64,000 bases of DNA from Vibrio splendidus (GCF_003345295.1 NZ_CP031055.1:2728001-2792000); one strand, 5' to 3'. Shown: positions 51,870 through 61,951, counted from the stretch's first letter. The notes: generated by a model not told the origin, from the sequence alone. A program made the numbers and translations.

Positions 51870-52940
51870 TTACAGTTTCCGCCTCAAGAGCATTATGGCT
51901 ATTCCAAGGAACACCACGCTCGGGGCTAGCGCACCAAAGGCCGGTGGTATTTGATAGACCAAACTGACCGGACCAAAGAACTCACTGGATATATAGAAGG
52001 TAAAACCTGCAATAACCCCCGAAAGAATTCTTGCTCCCATAGTCACACTTCGTAATGGGCCAAAGATAAACGACAATGCCATCAACATCATGACCGCTAT
52101 CGAAATCGGCTGAGTTATCTTTCTCCATAAAGCGAGTTCATAGCGTGATGCATCTTGCTCCGAGGCTTTAAGGTAGGAAACATAATCGTACAACCCACTT
52201 AAAGACAGCTCTTCTGGTTTAACCGTTACGATCGCAAGCTTATCCGGAGCGAGTGATGTTTCCCAAGTATAAGTTGGTAAGCTTTCTTTGGTAATCTGAA
52301 GCTCATTTTCGAAAGACGTGATCTCTACATCGTTCATAGTCCAAACGTTGTTTCCAACATAATCGACTTCTTTTGAATATATAGCTGTTTTCAGAGCCTT
52401 GTTCTCATCAAAGCGCCACATATTCATACCATATAACTTCTGATCATCGATTTTGACAATGAAGATGAAGTCATTGGCATCACGTGCCCATACCCCACTT
52501 TGGGTAGAGATAATATTACCACCAGCAATCGATATAGTTCTTAAGTCACGAGCCATCTTCTGTGCTTGAGGGGCTCCCCACTGACCAAGAAGAGTCACCA
52601 CGATCATTAATGGAATAGCGGTTTTGAGTACCGATAGGCCAATATCTAACTTAGAGAAACCCGCCGCCTGCATTACCACCAGTTCGGAACTCGCAGCAAG
52701 CATACCCAGTCCAATCAATGCACCAAGTAATGCAGCCATTGGAAAGAACATCTCGATATCACGAGGAACACTCAATAGTACGAAATACAGCGCTTGTAAT
52801 AGATCATAGGTACCACGACCAACCTTTCTCAGCTGTTCTACGTACTTGATAATCCCAGAGAGACCAACAAACGTCACCAATACCAGTGACGTAGTTGCGA
52901 TGATGGTTCTGCCTATATATAAATCGAGAATCTTAAACAC
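51870..52940 (-). CDS. lptG: LPS export ABC transporter permease LptG
   Basis: Inner-membrane half of the LptB2FG ABC transporter that extracts lipopolysaccharide from the inner membrane and passes it to the LptC-LptA bridge. It has 356 residues. Six membrane helices, three near each end, flank a periplasmic beta-jellyroll. The N-terminal MFKILDLYIGRTIIATTSLVL and the C-terminal IPPAFGALAPSVVFLG match LptG. It follows lptF by 3 bp, a tight operon in the order lptF-lptG, as in E. coli. Confidence 0.96.
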   Translation of the reverse strand: MFKILDLYIGRTIIATTSLVLVTFVGLSGIIKYVEQLRKVGRGTYDLLQALYFVLLSVPRDIEMFFPMAALLGALIGLGMLAASSELVVMQAAGFSKLDIGLSVLKTAIPLMIVVTLLGQWGAPQAQKMARDLRTISIAGGNIISTQSGVWARDANDFIFIVKIDDQKLYGMNMWRFDENKALKTAIYSKEVDYVGNNVWTMNDVEITSFENELQITKESLPTYTWETSLAPDKLAIVTVKPEELSLSGLYDYVSYLKASEQDASRYELALWRKITQPISIAVMMLMALSFIFGPLRSVTMGARILSGVIAGFTFYISSEFFGPVSLVYQIPPAFGALAPSVVFLGIAIMLLRRKL

Positions 52941-52943
52941 GGC

Positions 52944-54050
52944 TTAAGCTAACCTTTTATTCTTGAATTTTTCTTTCAAACGCCTTACTGGCACGCTATC
53001 CATAAAGTTTGCACCAATCGCGACAAATAACAATAACGCATTAATTGGCCACATGCCGACTACCGCAGGGATACTCCCCTCTTCAATCGAAGATTTGGTT
53101 GCACTGATTGCTAAGAAATAGGTTAGGTAGATTAGAATGGCTGGGCCAATTTTAGCGAAACGACCTTGTCGAGGGTTCACCGCAGACAGTGGCACAACAA
53201 GCATGGTCAACAATGGAATACAAAGCACCAATGAAATTCGCCATTGTAATTCCGCTTTGGCACTGTTTTCTGGATTACCAATCAGTTCGAGCGTAGGAAT
53301 CGCCTCCCAATCACGACCTTTCTTCTCGACCTCACGCTGACCAATTAAGCCTTCGTACTCTTCAAAGTGCGTTACCATATAATCAAGACGTGTTGGAACC
53401 CCTTCATGACGAGTGCCATCGTACATCACAATCACTTGGCGACCATCGCTGAGCTCTTTTACATCACCCGACTTAGAGAACATCACACTAGGCAATACCG
53501 AATCACGTGGGCGCATTTGAGCAACAAACACATTTTCTAACTTATTACCGTCGATATCATCAATGAAAACGACAGAAGAACCATCCGGCGTACCTTCAAA
53601 CTTACCTTTCGGAAGTAAATCAACGCTATTTTCTGCAGCCACTTCTTCATACATTTGCTCAACTTTGTCTTGCGACCAAGGAGACAACCAAAATGAGTTG
53701 AAGGCAGCAACAGATGCAGTAATCAAAGCCAAATAAAGCGCAGATTGGATAAGGAATTTATTACCAATACCCGTTGCGTTCATTACGACTATTTCACTTT
53801 CAGCGTAAAGACGGCCAAAAGTAAGCAAAATACCAATATAGATACTGAGTGGAAGCATCAATAAACCCATCGCTGGCATATTTAGACCAACAATCGACAA
53901 TATGAGGCTCGCAGGAATATCACCATCAGAGGCGTCCGCTAAAACACTGATGAATTTTTGGCTGAGAAACACGAGAAAGAGAACAAAAAAGATCGCAAAT
54001 TGGCTCTTGATTGTCTCGCGGATCAAATATCTAACAATAATCACGCTCAA
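52944..54050 (-). CDS. lptF: LPS export ABC transporter permease LptF
   Basis: Partner of LptG in the LPS extraction complex. It has 368 residues. The N-terminal MSVIIVRYLIRETIKSQFAIFFVLF is the first membrane helix; the central periplasmic jellyroll includes GKFEGTPDGSSVVFIDDIDG. Then come the late helices (LQWRISLVLCIPLLTMLVVPLSAVNPRQGRFAKI region). It is divergent from pepA over 186 bp, the arrangement conserved in gamma-proteobacteria. Confidence 0.96.
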   Translation of the reverse strand: MSVIIVRYLIRETIKSQFAIFFVLFLVFLSQKFISVLADASDGDIPASLILSIVGLNMPAMGLLMLPLSIYIGILLTFGRLYAESEIVVMNATGIGNKFLIQSALYLALITASVAAFNSFWLSPWSQDKVEQMYEEVAAENSVDLLPKGKFEGTPDGSSVVFIDDIDGNKLENVFVAQMRPRDSVLPSVMFSKSGDVKELSDGRQVIVMYDGTRHEGVPTRLDYMVTHFEEYEGLIGQREVEKKGRDWEAIPTLELIGNPENSAKAELQWRISLVLCIPLLTMLVVPLSAVNPRQGRFAKIGPAILIYLTYFLAISATKSSIEEGSIPAVVGMWPINALLLFVAIGANFMDSVPVRRLKEKFKNKRLA

Positions 54051-54236
54051 ATTACCTATACAAAACTTGTTTTTTTGATTGAATCACTATAATTTCCCGT
54101 TGAACCTTTTATTTTTTTAAATTTTTAGCTAAGTGTTAGCGTTCTTCTTTAAGGTTAGTTCCATTATAGGATCCAACAAGTAAGAACCCATTATCTAACA
54201 TTTAGTTCGATTTGTCTTCAGGATGTAGGAGTACGC

Positions 54237-55757
54237 ATGGAGTTCAGTGTAAAAAGTGGCAGCCCAGAGAAACAGCGCAGCGCATGTATCGTTGTCGGTG
54301 TATTCGAACCGCGCCGCCTTTCTCCAGTAGCCGAGCAATTAGATAAGATTAGCGATGGCTACATTAGTTCACTGCTTCGTCGCGGTGATCTAGAGGGTAA
54401 ACCTGGCCAGATGCTGCTACTGCATCAAGTACCTGGTGTGCTTTCAGAACGTGTTCTACTGGTAGGCTGTGGTAAAGAACGTGAGCTAGGCGAGCGTCAA
54501 TACAAAGAAATTATCCAAAAAACCATCAGCACACTAAACGAAACAGGTTCTATGGAAGCAGTATGTTTCCTTACAGAACTTCACGTTAAAGGTCGCGACA
54601 CTTACTGGAAAGTTCGTCAAGCGGTAGAAGCGACTAAAGATGGTCTTTACACATTCGACCAATTTAAGAGCAACAAACCAGAGACTCGTCGTCCATTGCG
54701 TAAATTGGTATTCAACGTACCAACTCGTCGCGAGCTAAGCCTTGGCGAAAAAGCGATTTCTCATGGTCTTGCTATTGCTTCAGGTGTGAAAGCATCTAAA
54801 GATCTTGGCAACATGCCACCAAACATCGCAAACCCTGCTTACCTAGCTTCTCAAGCTCGTCGTTTAGCTGACGATTATGAGACAGTAAAGACTAAGATCA
54901 TCGGTGAAGAAGAGATGGAAAAGCTGGGTATGACTTCATACTTAGCTGTAGGCCGTGGCTCTAAGAACGAATCTATGATGTCTATCATGGAATACAAAGG
55001 CGCTGCTGACCCAAATGCAAAACCTATCGTTCTAGTCGGTAAAGGTCTTACTTTCGATTCAGGCGGTATCTCGCTTAAGCCTGGTGAAGGCATGGATGAG
55101 ATGAAGTACGACATGTGTGGTGCTGCATCTGTATTCGGCACAATGAAAGCACTAGCGAAACTTAACTTGCCAATCAACGTTGTAGGTATCCTTGCGGGCT
55201 GTGAAAACATGCCTGGTAGCAATGCTTACCGCCCAGGTGACATTCTAACAACCATGTCAGGCCAAACCGTTGAAGTATTAAATACTGATGCAGAAGGTCG
55301 CTTGGTTCTATGTGATGCCCTAACTTACGTTGAGCGCTTTGAACCAGATTGTGTTGTCGATGTTGCTACGCTAACTGGTGCATGTGTTATCGCTCTAGGT
55401 CACCACATCAGTGGCGTTCTATCTAACCACAACCCACTGTCTCATGAACTTGTTAATGCTTCAGAGCAAGCAAGTGACCGCGCATGGCGTCTACCTATGG
55501 CAGACGAGTACCATGAGCAGCTGAACAGTCCGTTTGCTGATATGGCAAACATCGGTGGCCGCCCTGGCGGTACTATCACCGCAGGTTGTTTCCTGTCTAA
55601 ATTCACTAAGAAGTACCACTGGGCTCACATCGACAGTGCAGGTACTGCGTGGAAGTCAGGTGCAGCGAAAGGCTCGACAGGTCGTCCTGTCTCAATGCTA
55701 GTCCAATTCTTATTGAACCGCAGCGGCCAAGAGACTGAAGAGCAATCTTCAAAATAA
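54237..55757 (+). CDS. pepA: Leucyl aminopeptidase PepA
   Basis: M17-family two-metal aminopeptidase that removes N-terminal residues from peptides; E. coli PepA also binds DNA and takes part in Xer recombination and carAB control. It has 506 residues. The N-terminal DNA-binding-type domain (MEFSVKSGSPEKQRSACIVV) is followed by the catalytic domain with VLVGKGLTFDSGGISLKP (metal ligands), the signature NTDAEGRL at 349-356, and GRPGGTITAGCFLSKF. GATGTAGGAG gives the ribosome site. Divergent from lptFG; followed by a terminator and then holC-valS. Confidence 0.98.
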   Translation: MEFSVKSGSPEKQRSACIVVGVFEPRRLSPVAEQLDKISDGYISSLLRRGDLEGKPGQMLLLHQVPGVLSERVLLVGCGKERELGERQYKEIIQKTISTLNETGSMEAVCFLTELHVKGRDTYWKVRQAVEATKDGLYTFDQFKSNKPETRRPLRKLVFNVPTRRELSLGEKAISHGLAIASGVKASKDLGNMPPNIANPAYLASQARRLADDYETVKTKIIGEEEMEKLGMTSYLAVGRGSKNESMMSIMEYKGAADPNAKPIVLVGKGLTFDSGGISLKPGEGMDEMKYDMCGAASVFGTMKALAKLNLPINVVGILAGCENMPGSNAYRPGDILTTMSGQTVEVLNTDAEGRLVLCDALTYVERFEPDCVVDVATLTGACVIALGHHISGVLSNHNPLSHELVNASEQASDRAWRLPMADEYHEQLNSPFADMANIGGRPGGTITAGCFLSKFTKKYHWAHIDSAGTAWKSGAAKGSTGRPVSMLVQFLLNRSGQETEEQSSK

Positions 55758-55759
55758 TG

Positions 55760-55783
55760 AAAAGGGCCTACGGGCCCTTTTTT
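55760..55783 (+). terminator. Terminator after pepA
   Basis: AAAAGGGCC / GGCCCTTTT with a four-base loop and a T run. Confidence 0.88.
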
Positions 55784-55863
55784 AATAAGCGCTATTTGTT
55801 AGACCCTGTTAACCAAGTAATATTGATATCCACGATTTTCAGTTCAAGTTTTGAGTGTTAAGT

Positions 55864-56313
55864 ATGCAGACTGCCACGTTTTACATTGTGCCTTCAGACA
55901 GCCCGCAAGCCAGCGAAGATGGTTTTGCTCGCTATGTGTTGTTTCTTGCTCAGCACTTTGCTAAACAAGGCGCTAAACTTTATCTCAACTGCAATGACAA
56001 AGAACATGCCGAACGTATCGCTGAGGTTTTCTGGCAGGTCGAACCCAATGAATTTATTGCACATAACTTAGTTGGCGAAGGCCCAAAGTATTCAACCAAC
56101 ATCGAAATTGGCTATCAAGGCGTAAAACATAATTGGAATCGCCAACTGGTAATAAATCTGGCCGATAATAATACAACCTTTGCGAACGCCTTTGCTCAGG
56201 TGATAGACTTCGTTCCTTACGAAGAAAAAGCTAAGCAACTCGCTCGAGAAAGGTATAAAATTTACCGTCAGGCTGGATATCAGCTACAAACTATCGAGAT
56301 TCAACATCCATAG
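55864..56313 (+). CDS. holC: DNA polymerase III chi subunit
   Basis: Clamp-loader accessory subunit that binds single-stranded-DNA-binding protein and joins psi (HolD) in the replisome. It has 149 residues from the ATG at 55864; a GTG three codons earlier is possible. The sequence TATFYIVPSD, then FLAQHFAKQGAKLYLNCND, WQVEPNEFIAHNL and INLADNNTTFANAFAQVIDFVP, with the tail KQLARERYKIYRQAGYQL, is typical of chi. It precedes valS, as in most gamma-proteobacteria. Confidence 0.94.
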   Translation: MQTATFYIVPSDSPQASEDGFARYVLFLAQHFAKQGAKLYLNCNDKEHAERIAEVFWQVEPNEFIAHNLVGEGPKYSTNIEIGYQGVKHNWNRQLVINLADNNTTFANAFAQVIDFVPYEEKAKQLARERYKIYRQAGYQLQTIEIQHP

Positions 56314-56416
56314 TCAAACCTCATAGTTAAAGCTATCTTTGGATTTAGATTCAAGAAGCTTCACTTATGAAGTTTGACCACGATTAACCATTCACAGTAT
56401 CCGTTATAAGAGCACT

Positions 56417-59290
56417 ATGGAAAAGACATACAACCCAACATCAATCGAACAAGCTCTGTATAAGACTTGGGAAGAGAAAGGCTACTTTAAGCCACACGGT
56501 GACACATCAAAAGAAGCTTACAGCATCATGATCCCGCCACCGAACGTCACTGGCAGCCTACACATGGGTCACGCGTTCCAAGATACGATCATGGATACGC
56601 TTATCCGTGCTCAACGTATGAAAGGCAAAAATACTCTTTGGCAAGTGGGTACTGACCACGCTGGTATCGCCACTCAAATGGTTGTTGAGCGTAAGATCGC
56701 CGCTGAAGAAGGCAAAACAAAACACGACTACGGCCGTGAAGCTTTCATCGACAAGATCTGGGAATGGAAAGGCGAATCAGGTGGCACAATCACTCAACAA
56801 CTTCGTCGTCTTGGTGCTTCTGTAGATTGGGATCGTGAGCGATTCACTATGGATGACGGCCTATCGGCTGCGACTCAAGAAGTGTTTGTTCGTCTATACG
56901 AAGAAGACCTAATCTACCGTGGTAAGCGTCTAGTAAACTGGGATCCTAAACTGCACACGGCAATTTCTGATCTTGAAGTTGAAAATAAAGACAAAAAAGG
57001 TTTCATGTGGCACTTCCGCTACCCATTAGCGAACGGTGTTAAAACGGCTGATGGCAAAGACTACATCGTCGTTGCTACTACACGCCCTGAAACCATGCTT
57101 GGTGATACCGGCGTTGCGGTTAACCCAGAAGATCCTCGCTACAAAGATCTTATCGGTAAAGAAATCCTGCTTCCTATCGTAAATCGTCTTATCCCTATCG
57201 TAGGTGATGAGCACGCTGACATGGATAAAGGAACGGGTTGTGTGAAAATCACGCCAGCTCATGACTTTAACGATTACGAAGTGGGCAAGCGCCATAGCCT
57301 ACCAATGATCAACATCCTAACGTTCAACGGTGATATCCGTGATGCGGCTGAAATCTTCACAACTAACGGTGAAGAGAGCGATGTGTATTCAACAGAGCTT
57401 CCTGCTAAATACCAAGGTATGGAGCGCTTTGCTGCTCGTCGTGCAACGGTTGCGGAATTTGAAGAGCTAGACCTACTTGAAGAAATTAAAGATCACGATC
57501 TAACCGTTCCTTACGGTGACCGTGGTGGCGTGGTTATCGAACCAATGCTGACTGACCAATGGTACGTGCGTACAGCGCCTCTTGCTGCTCCTGCTGTTAA
57601 AGCCGTTGAAGATGGTGAGATCCAATTCGTACCTAAGCAGTACGAAAATATGTACTTCGCGTGGATGCGTGACGTGCAAGACTGGTGTATCTCTCGTCAA
57701 CTTTGGTGGGGGCACCGTATCCCAGCATGGTACGACAACGATGGTAAAGTTTACGTAGGTCGCACTGAAGAAGAAGTTCGTGAAAAGAACAACCTTTCAC
57801 CGGTAATTGTTCTTAAGCAAGACAACGACGTTCTTGATACATGGTTCTCTTCTGCACTTTGGACGTTCGGCACACAAGGCTGGCCTGAAGATACTGAAGC
57901 AATGAAAACATTCCACCCATCAGAAGTACTAGTATCTGGTTTTGATATTATCTTCTTCTGGGTTGCTCGTATGATCATGATGACTATGCACTTCGTGAAA
58001 GACGAAGATGGCAAGGCTCAAGTACCTTTCAAAACCGTTTACATGACGGGTCTTATCCGTGATGAGAACGGCGACAAGATGTCTAAGTCGAAAGGTAACG
58101 TACTTGACCCAATCGATATGATTGACGGCATCGGCCTTGAAGAGCTAGTAGAAAAGCGTTGTGGCAACATGATGCAACCAAAACTGGCTGCTAAGATCGA
58201 AAAAGCAACACGTAAAACTTTCGAAGATGGTATCGAACCATACGGTACAGATGCACTGCGTTTCACTCTTGCTGCTATGGCTTCAACTGGCCGTGACATC
58301 AACTGGGACATGAAGCGTCTTGAAGGTTACCGTAACTTCTGTAACAAGCTATGGAACGCAAGCCGTTACGTACTGATGAACACAGAAGAGCACGATTGTG
58401 GCATGTCACTGTCTGTTGAAGACAGTGCAAACATGGAATTCTCTCTAGCAGACAAGTGGATTGAATCTCAGTTTGAAGTTGCAGCGAAAGAATTTAACGC
58501 TCATCTAGACAACTACCGTCTAGACATGGCAGCAAACACGCTTTACGAATTCATCTGGAACCAATTCTGTGACTGGTACCTAGAGCTAACTAAACCTGTT
58601 CTTTGGAAGGGTACTGAAGCTCAACAACAAGCGACTCGTTACACGTTGATCACGGTTCTTGAGAAGACACTACGTCTTGCTCACCCTGTTCTTCCTTACA
58701 TCACTGAATCTATCTGGCAAAGCGTTAAGCCGCTAGTAGACGGCGTTGAAGGCGAGACAATCATGACTCAAGCGCTTCCTCAGTTTAATGAAGCTAACTT
58801 CAATGCTGAGATCGTTGACGACATCGAGTGGGTTAAAACTTTCATCACTGCTATCCGTAACCTACGTGCGGAATACGACATTGCCCCAAGCCAAGGCTTA
58901 GAAGTAATGATCAAAGTCGCTGATGAGAAAGATGCCGCTCGTATCGAAGCAAACAAGATCGTTCTTACTTCTCTAGCTAAACTAGACGATATTAAAGTTC
59001 TAGCAGACGGCGAAGCAACTCCAGCTTGTGCAACTAAGCTTGTTGGCAAATCTGAGCTGATGATCCCAATGGCGGGTCTTATCGACAAAGATGCTGAACT
59101 TGCTCGTCTAGATAAAGAAGTAGCGAAGACTCACGGTGAAATTAAGCGTATCGAAGGTAAGCTAGGTAACGAAGGTTTTGTTGCTAAAGCACCTGAAGCG
59201 GTTATCGCGAAAGAGCGTGAAAAGCTTGAAGGCTACCAAGAGACTCTTGTTAAGCTAGAAGAGCAAAAAGCGACAATCGCAGCTTTATAA
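56417..59290 (+). CDS. valS: Valyl-tRNA synthetase
   Basis: Class I aminoacyl-tRNA synthetase charging tRNA-Val, with an editing domain that removes threonine. It has 957 residues. The HIGH-type motif is HMGH at 49-52 in PPNVTGSLHMGHAF; the editing domain (CP1) lies in the middle with VATTRPETMLGDT, and KMSKS is at 554-558 in GDKMSKSKGN. A C-terminal anticodon-binding domain and a coiled coil (LARLDKEVAKTHGEIKRIEG) that contacts tRNA complete the protein. Ends with a terminator. Confidence 0.98.
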   Translation: MEKTYNPTSIEQALYKTWEEKGYFKPHGDTSKEAYSIMIPPPNVTGSLHMGHAFQDTIMDTLIRAQRMKGKNTLWQVGTDHAGIATQMVVERKIAAEEGKTKHDYGREAFIDKIWEWKGESGGTITQQLRRLGASVDWDRERFTMDDGLSAATQEVFVRLYEEDLIYRGKRLVNWDPKLHTAISDLEVENKDKKGFMWHFRYPLANGVKTADGKDYIVVATTRPETMLGDTGVAVNPEDPRYKDLIGKEILLPIVNRLIPIVGDEHADMDKGTGCVKITPAHDFNDYEVGKRHSLPMINILTFNGDIRDAAEIFTTNGEESDVYSTELPAKYQGMERFAARRATVAEFEELDLLEEIKDHDLTVPYGDRGGVVIEPMLTDQWYVRTAPLAAPAVKAVEDGEIQFVPKQYENMYFAWMRDVQDWCISRQLWWGHRIPAWYDNDGKVYVGRTEEEVREKNNLSPVIVLKQDNDVLDTWFSSALWTFGTQGWPEDTEAMKTFHPSEVLVSGFDIIFFWVARMIMMTMHFVKDEDGKAQVPFKTVYMTGLIRDENGDKMSKSKGNVLDPIDMIDGIGLEELVEKRCGNMMQPKLAAKIEKATRKTFEDGIEPYGTDALRFTLAAMASTGRDINWDMKRLEGYRNFCNKLWNASRYVLMNTEEHDCGMSLSVEDSANMEFSLADKWIESQFEVAAKEFNAHLDNYRLDMAANTLYEFIWNQFCDWYLELTKPVLWKGTEAQQQATRYTLITVLEKTLRLAHPVLPYITESIWQSVKPLVDGVEGETIMTQALPQFNEANFNAEIVDDIEWVKTFITAIRNLRAEYDIAPSQGLEVMIKVADEKDAARIEANKIVLTSLAKLDDIKVLADGEATPACATKLVGKSELMIPMAGLIDKDAELARLDKEVAKTHGEIKRIEGKLGNEGFVAKAPEAVIAKEREKLEGYQETLVKLEEQKATIAAL

Positions 59291-59314
59291 TCCATGCGAT
59301 AGTTTTTAAGTAAG

Positions 59315-59345
59315 AAAAAGGGCAGATAATAATCTGCCCTTTTTA
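59315..59345 (+). terminator. Terminator after valS
   Basis: AAAAGGGCAGAT / ATCTGCCCTTTT with a four-base loop and T run. Confidence 0.92.
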
Positions 59346-59439
59346 TTGTTTAAAATTCGGTGGTAATTGTTTGATTAATATAAATTACAATTAGATAACA
59401 ATGATTTAGGCATTAACACTAACCTTTTTCACTAAACAA

Positions 59440-60447
59440 CTAATGTACGTCCCTCAATGATTCAATCCGTTCACCCAGTTCAGGATGAGAACTGAGCCAT
59501 GTGGGTAGTTCAGCATGTCCATCAGAATCTTTTCCTAACAATTCAAACATCTCAATCATAGCTTGATTAGAACCATGCAGCTCGATCATCGAATAGGAAG
59601 CAAATGAATCCGCTTCTCGCTCTGCATCTTGTGATTGACCATTATTTGCAACAAACACACCAAGACCAGTAAGGTTATCAATGATCCCAGAGCTTTCACC
59701 AGTCAAAGCCGCTACAGTTACTGATAACAAACTTGATCGAACCAATACCTTCATTACATGCTGGTGCTGAACATGTCCTAATTCATGTAACAAGATACTG
59801 TCTAGTTGCTCTTCCGTTGTAGTCAATCTAACGAGATCATCTAATACGATGATTGTCCCAGCACTCAGCGCAAAAGCATTGGCGCCAAGCTCTGAAGAAC
59901 GAAAAACCAACTGTACATCGCCTTCAATACTCATTTTTTGCAGCTGCCTTTCAAAGCGCTGTCGAATGTGGCGCTGTCGTTCTTCCGACAGAGTGGAGCT
60001 CTCAAAGAACTGTTCATCTAAAGACTCTAAAACCTGATTTTCAACCAGCCTAGGCACCGAATCAGGTAGATAAGTGACTATTTGATGAGTTAACCACGGG
60101 ATCCCATGAGTGAACATAGAAATAGTAAGTAACATAAGAACAATACTACTAACTAAGATAGCCGTGATGTTCTTCTCTAATTTACCTAAGAAATTATGTT
60201 TACCTCTGTCTCTCAAATAGGTGTCCAATTCATCACTTGCCTCCGTGATAAATTGCCATCCATCGGGGAATTTGAGCTTTGTTGGAGCGGATCCAACGCC
60301 TCGCATAATTTCAACACGTTCAAAATATGCAGAAACAATAGAACCATCCCCATCCACACTCAGGAGTAGTTTATCAGGGTGAGAGATATCTAAAATGGCC
60401 TCGCAGCGTTCAGAACTACGAGGCGGGTGTGCAACACCAGAGATCAT
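59440..60447 (-). CDS. M48-family membrane-anchored metallopeptidase
   Basis: A 335-residue protein. The first 85 residues are soluble, one transmembrane segment lies at about 94-113 (ITAILVSSIVLMLLTISMFT), then a peptidase domain with the zinc motif HELGH at 221-225 and ExxxD at 276-280 (EREAD). These are the M48 ligands (HEXXH plus a later Glu), so it should be an active zinc protease, resembling BepA/LoiP-type or Oma1-like enzymes in outline. The start codon directly abuts the stop of the DUF898 gene, so the two are translationally coupled. The substrate is unknown. Confidence 0.88.
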   Translation of the reverse strand: MISGVAHPPRSSERCEAILDISHPDKLLLSVDGDGSIVSAYFERVEIMRGVGSAPTKLKFPDGWQFITEASDELDTYLRDRGKHNFLGKLEKNITAILVSSIVLMLLTISMFTHGIPWLTHQIVTYLPDSVPRLVENQVLESLDEQFFESSTLSEERQRHIRQRFERQLQKMSIEGDVQLVFRSSELGANAFALSAGTIIVLDDLVRLTTTEEQLDSILLHELGHVQHQHVMKVLVRSSLLSVTVAALTGESSGIIDNLTGLGVFVANNGQSQDAEREADSFASYSMIELHGSNQAMIEMFELLGKDSDGHAELPTWLSSHPELGERIESLRDVH

Positions 60448-61620
60448 TTAGCCAATACCAAGATCAACATTAAACGCTTGAGCTATTTCATCAGAAATAG
60501 CCGATTCCACATCAGACGGTTGGTCGTTTGCTACTAGTAAATCTAAGTTACCTTGAACATACGTATTCTCCGACAAGTAGTTCATCGTTCTTACCATCAC
60601 CCATGGTCTAGCTAACCCGAGGGTAATCACTTGAAGTAAGAAGTTAGTCAATACTAAAAACATGTAGCTTTTTATCGTTAATGTCGAAGCAAAACTTAAC
60701 GTTGAATCGGCCTCATTTTCTTTTCCTTCAAGCACTAATTCAGAGAAGGTGTAATTTCTAATTTTTACTTGAATGTAAGCAGCAATCGCAATACTCATAA
60801 CAATGAAAGCAAAGTAATAAGCAACCATCATTGAAGTCAAACTTCCGTTGTTAGCAATTTCGGATAACGACTCAGGGTTGCTGATCATGTTGAAGCCAAC
60901 GGCACTGAAGAGAGCCAAGACGGCAACAATAGAGACAACCAGCCATGCAATCATACTGGTTAAGTATACTTTGAAATAAAAGCCATCTTGGTAATCAGCT
61001 TTAAACTGACGATCGCCATAGCGATAACCATTAGAAAAATAATTGGCGATACCGGCAAGTAACCAGGATTGTAAATAAACATAAGAAGGTATGGATATTA
61101 AAATGGCGATACCACCAGCAATCATGTTCATTTGCATCGTAAATATTATTGCCATGATTGCCGTAAATACGCCGACACCCACAACAAGACCACGCCCAAG
61201 AATTGCCCAGTAGGCTCCGGAAACAGTACCATGGAAAGAGAAGTGAACATTTCGAAAGCTTGTCATTGCCGAATCAAAACGAGCATTACTGCGAGATAAC
61301 AATGGTAACAATGCAAAAAAAACCAGTAATAAAACCAATGCAACCTGAGGAGCAAATTGATTACTGATTCCCCAAGCGACTACACAAATCAACGCAATGA
61401 TTCGCCCTTTCAATATTTGCATGGGCTTACCATGATATTCAAAGCTATCACTACCAATAAATGTATTCCCATAAAAGTAACGTTTATTTCGAACTTTCGC
61501 CCAAGCCGAATAAATACCGAGCGTGATCACTGATAGTAGAATGTTAACAATCCATATTCCAAAATACTCTTTCCCTTTTCCACTAAAGAGAACCTTAGTT
61601 TCCAACGCTTTGTTTTCCAT
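60448..61620 (-). CDS. YjgN-type DUF898 polytopic membrane protein
   Basis: A 390-residue inner-membrane protein with about eight to ten hydrophobic helices. The start FSGKGKEYFGIWIVNILLSV is followed by TLGIYSAWAKVRNKRYFYGN, and the conserved FQYHG-type stretch (here FEYHGKP) marks the DUF898/YjgN family, of unknown function. A second TLGLARPWVMVRTMNYL unit near residue 340 echoes the first TLGIYSAWAKVRNKRY, a family duplication. GATGGAG precedes the ATG. It is the first gene of a two-gene unit with the M48 peptidase. Confidence 0.86.
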   Translation of the reverse strand: MENKALETKVLFSGKGKEYFGIWIVNILLSVITLGIYSAWAKVRNKRYFYGNTFIGSDSFEYHGKPMQILKGRIIALICVVAWGISNQFAPQVALVLLLVFFALLPLLSRSNARFDSAMTSFRNVHFSFHGTVSGAYWAILGRGLVVGVGVFTAIMAIIFTMQMNMIAGGIAILISIPSYVYLQSWLLAGIANYFSNGYRYGDRQFKADYQDGFYFKVYLTSMIAWLVVSIVAVLALFSAVGFNMISNPESLSEIANNGSLTSMMVAYYFAFIVMSIAIAAYIQVKIRNYTFSELVLEGKENEADSTLSFASTLTIKSYMFLVLTNFLLQVITLGLARPWVMVRTMNYLSENTYVQGNLDLLVANDQPSDVESAISDEIAQAFNVDLGIG

Positions 61621-61651
61621 TTTAACTCCATCTGACGTTCATCATTAAATC

Positions 61652-61671
61652 ATGCGCATCTTGGTGCGCAT
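61652..61671 (-). promoter_or_regulatory. Inverted repeat before the DUF898 gene
   Basis: ATGCGCA and TGCGCAT, separated by six bases, lie about 30 bp upstream of the DUF898 start. A candidate repressor operator or mRNA hairpin. Confidence 0.4.
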
Positions 61672-61889
61672 TGAGAGATTGCACGCTATAGAAACACGCC
61701 GTGCTAATCAATAACCTGAATGGATAAATCAAAGGGAGGTATCATAATTTTTGCAAATAATAACAAGGAGTTGAACAAGCATTACTAAGATATTTATCAC
61801 TATACAGTTACATTCAACCAGAGATTATTTTACCCCTAGAATCCTTTGATAGGTTTCATCTATCGAATTAATTCCTACAACCCATTTTA

Positions 61890-61908
61890 ACTAATGATAA
61901 TAATTCTC
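61890..61908 (+). promoter_or_regulatory. Candidate Fur box upstream of the DUF2061 gene
   Basis: ACTAATGATAATAATTCTC matches the 19-bp consensus GATAATGATAATCATTATC at 15 of 19 positions, 44 bp upstream of the DUF2061 ATG. This is a strong hint of iron-responsive repression, but unproven. Confidence 0.55.
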
Positions 61909-61951
61909 AATAATAGCTCTATCGAAACAACACAACGATTGAGTAATTATC

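Larger units (their letters stand above)
61621..61951. promoter_or_regulatory. Divergent 331-bp control region
   Basis: Separates the DUF898 gene (reverse) from the DUF2061 gene (forward). It holds an inverted repeat at 61652-61671 and a Fur-box-like site at 61890-61908, both listed separately; no gene is visible. Confidence 0.5.
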
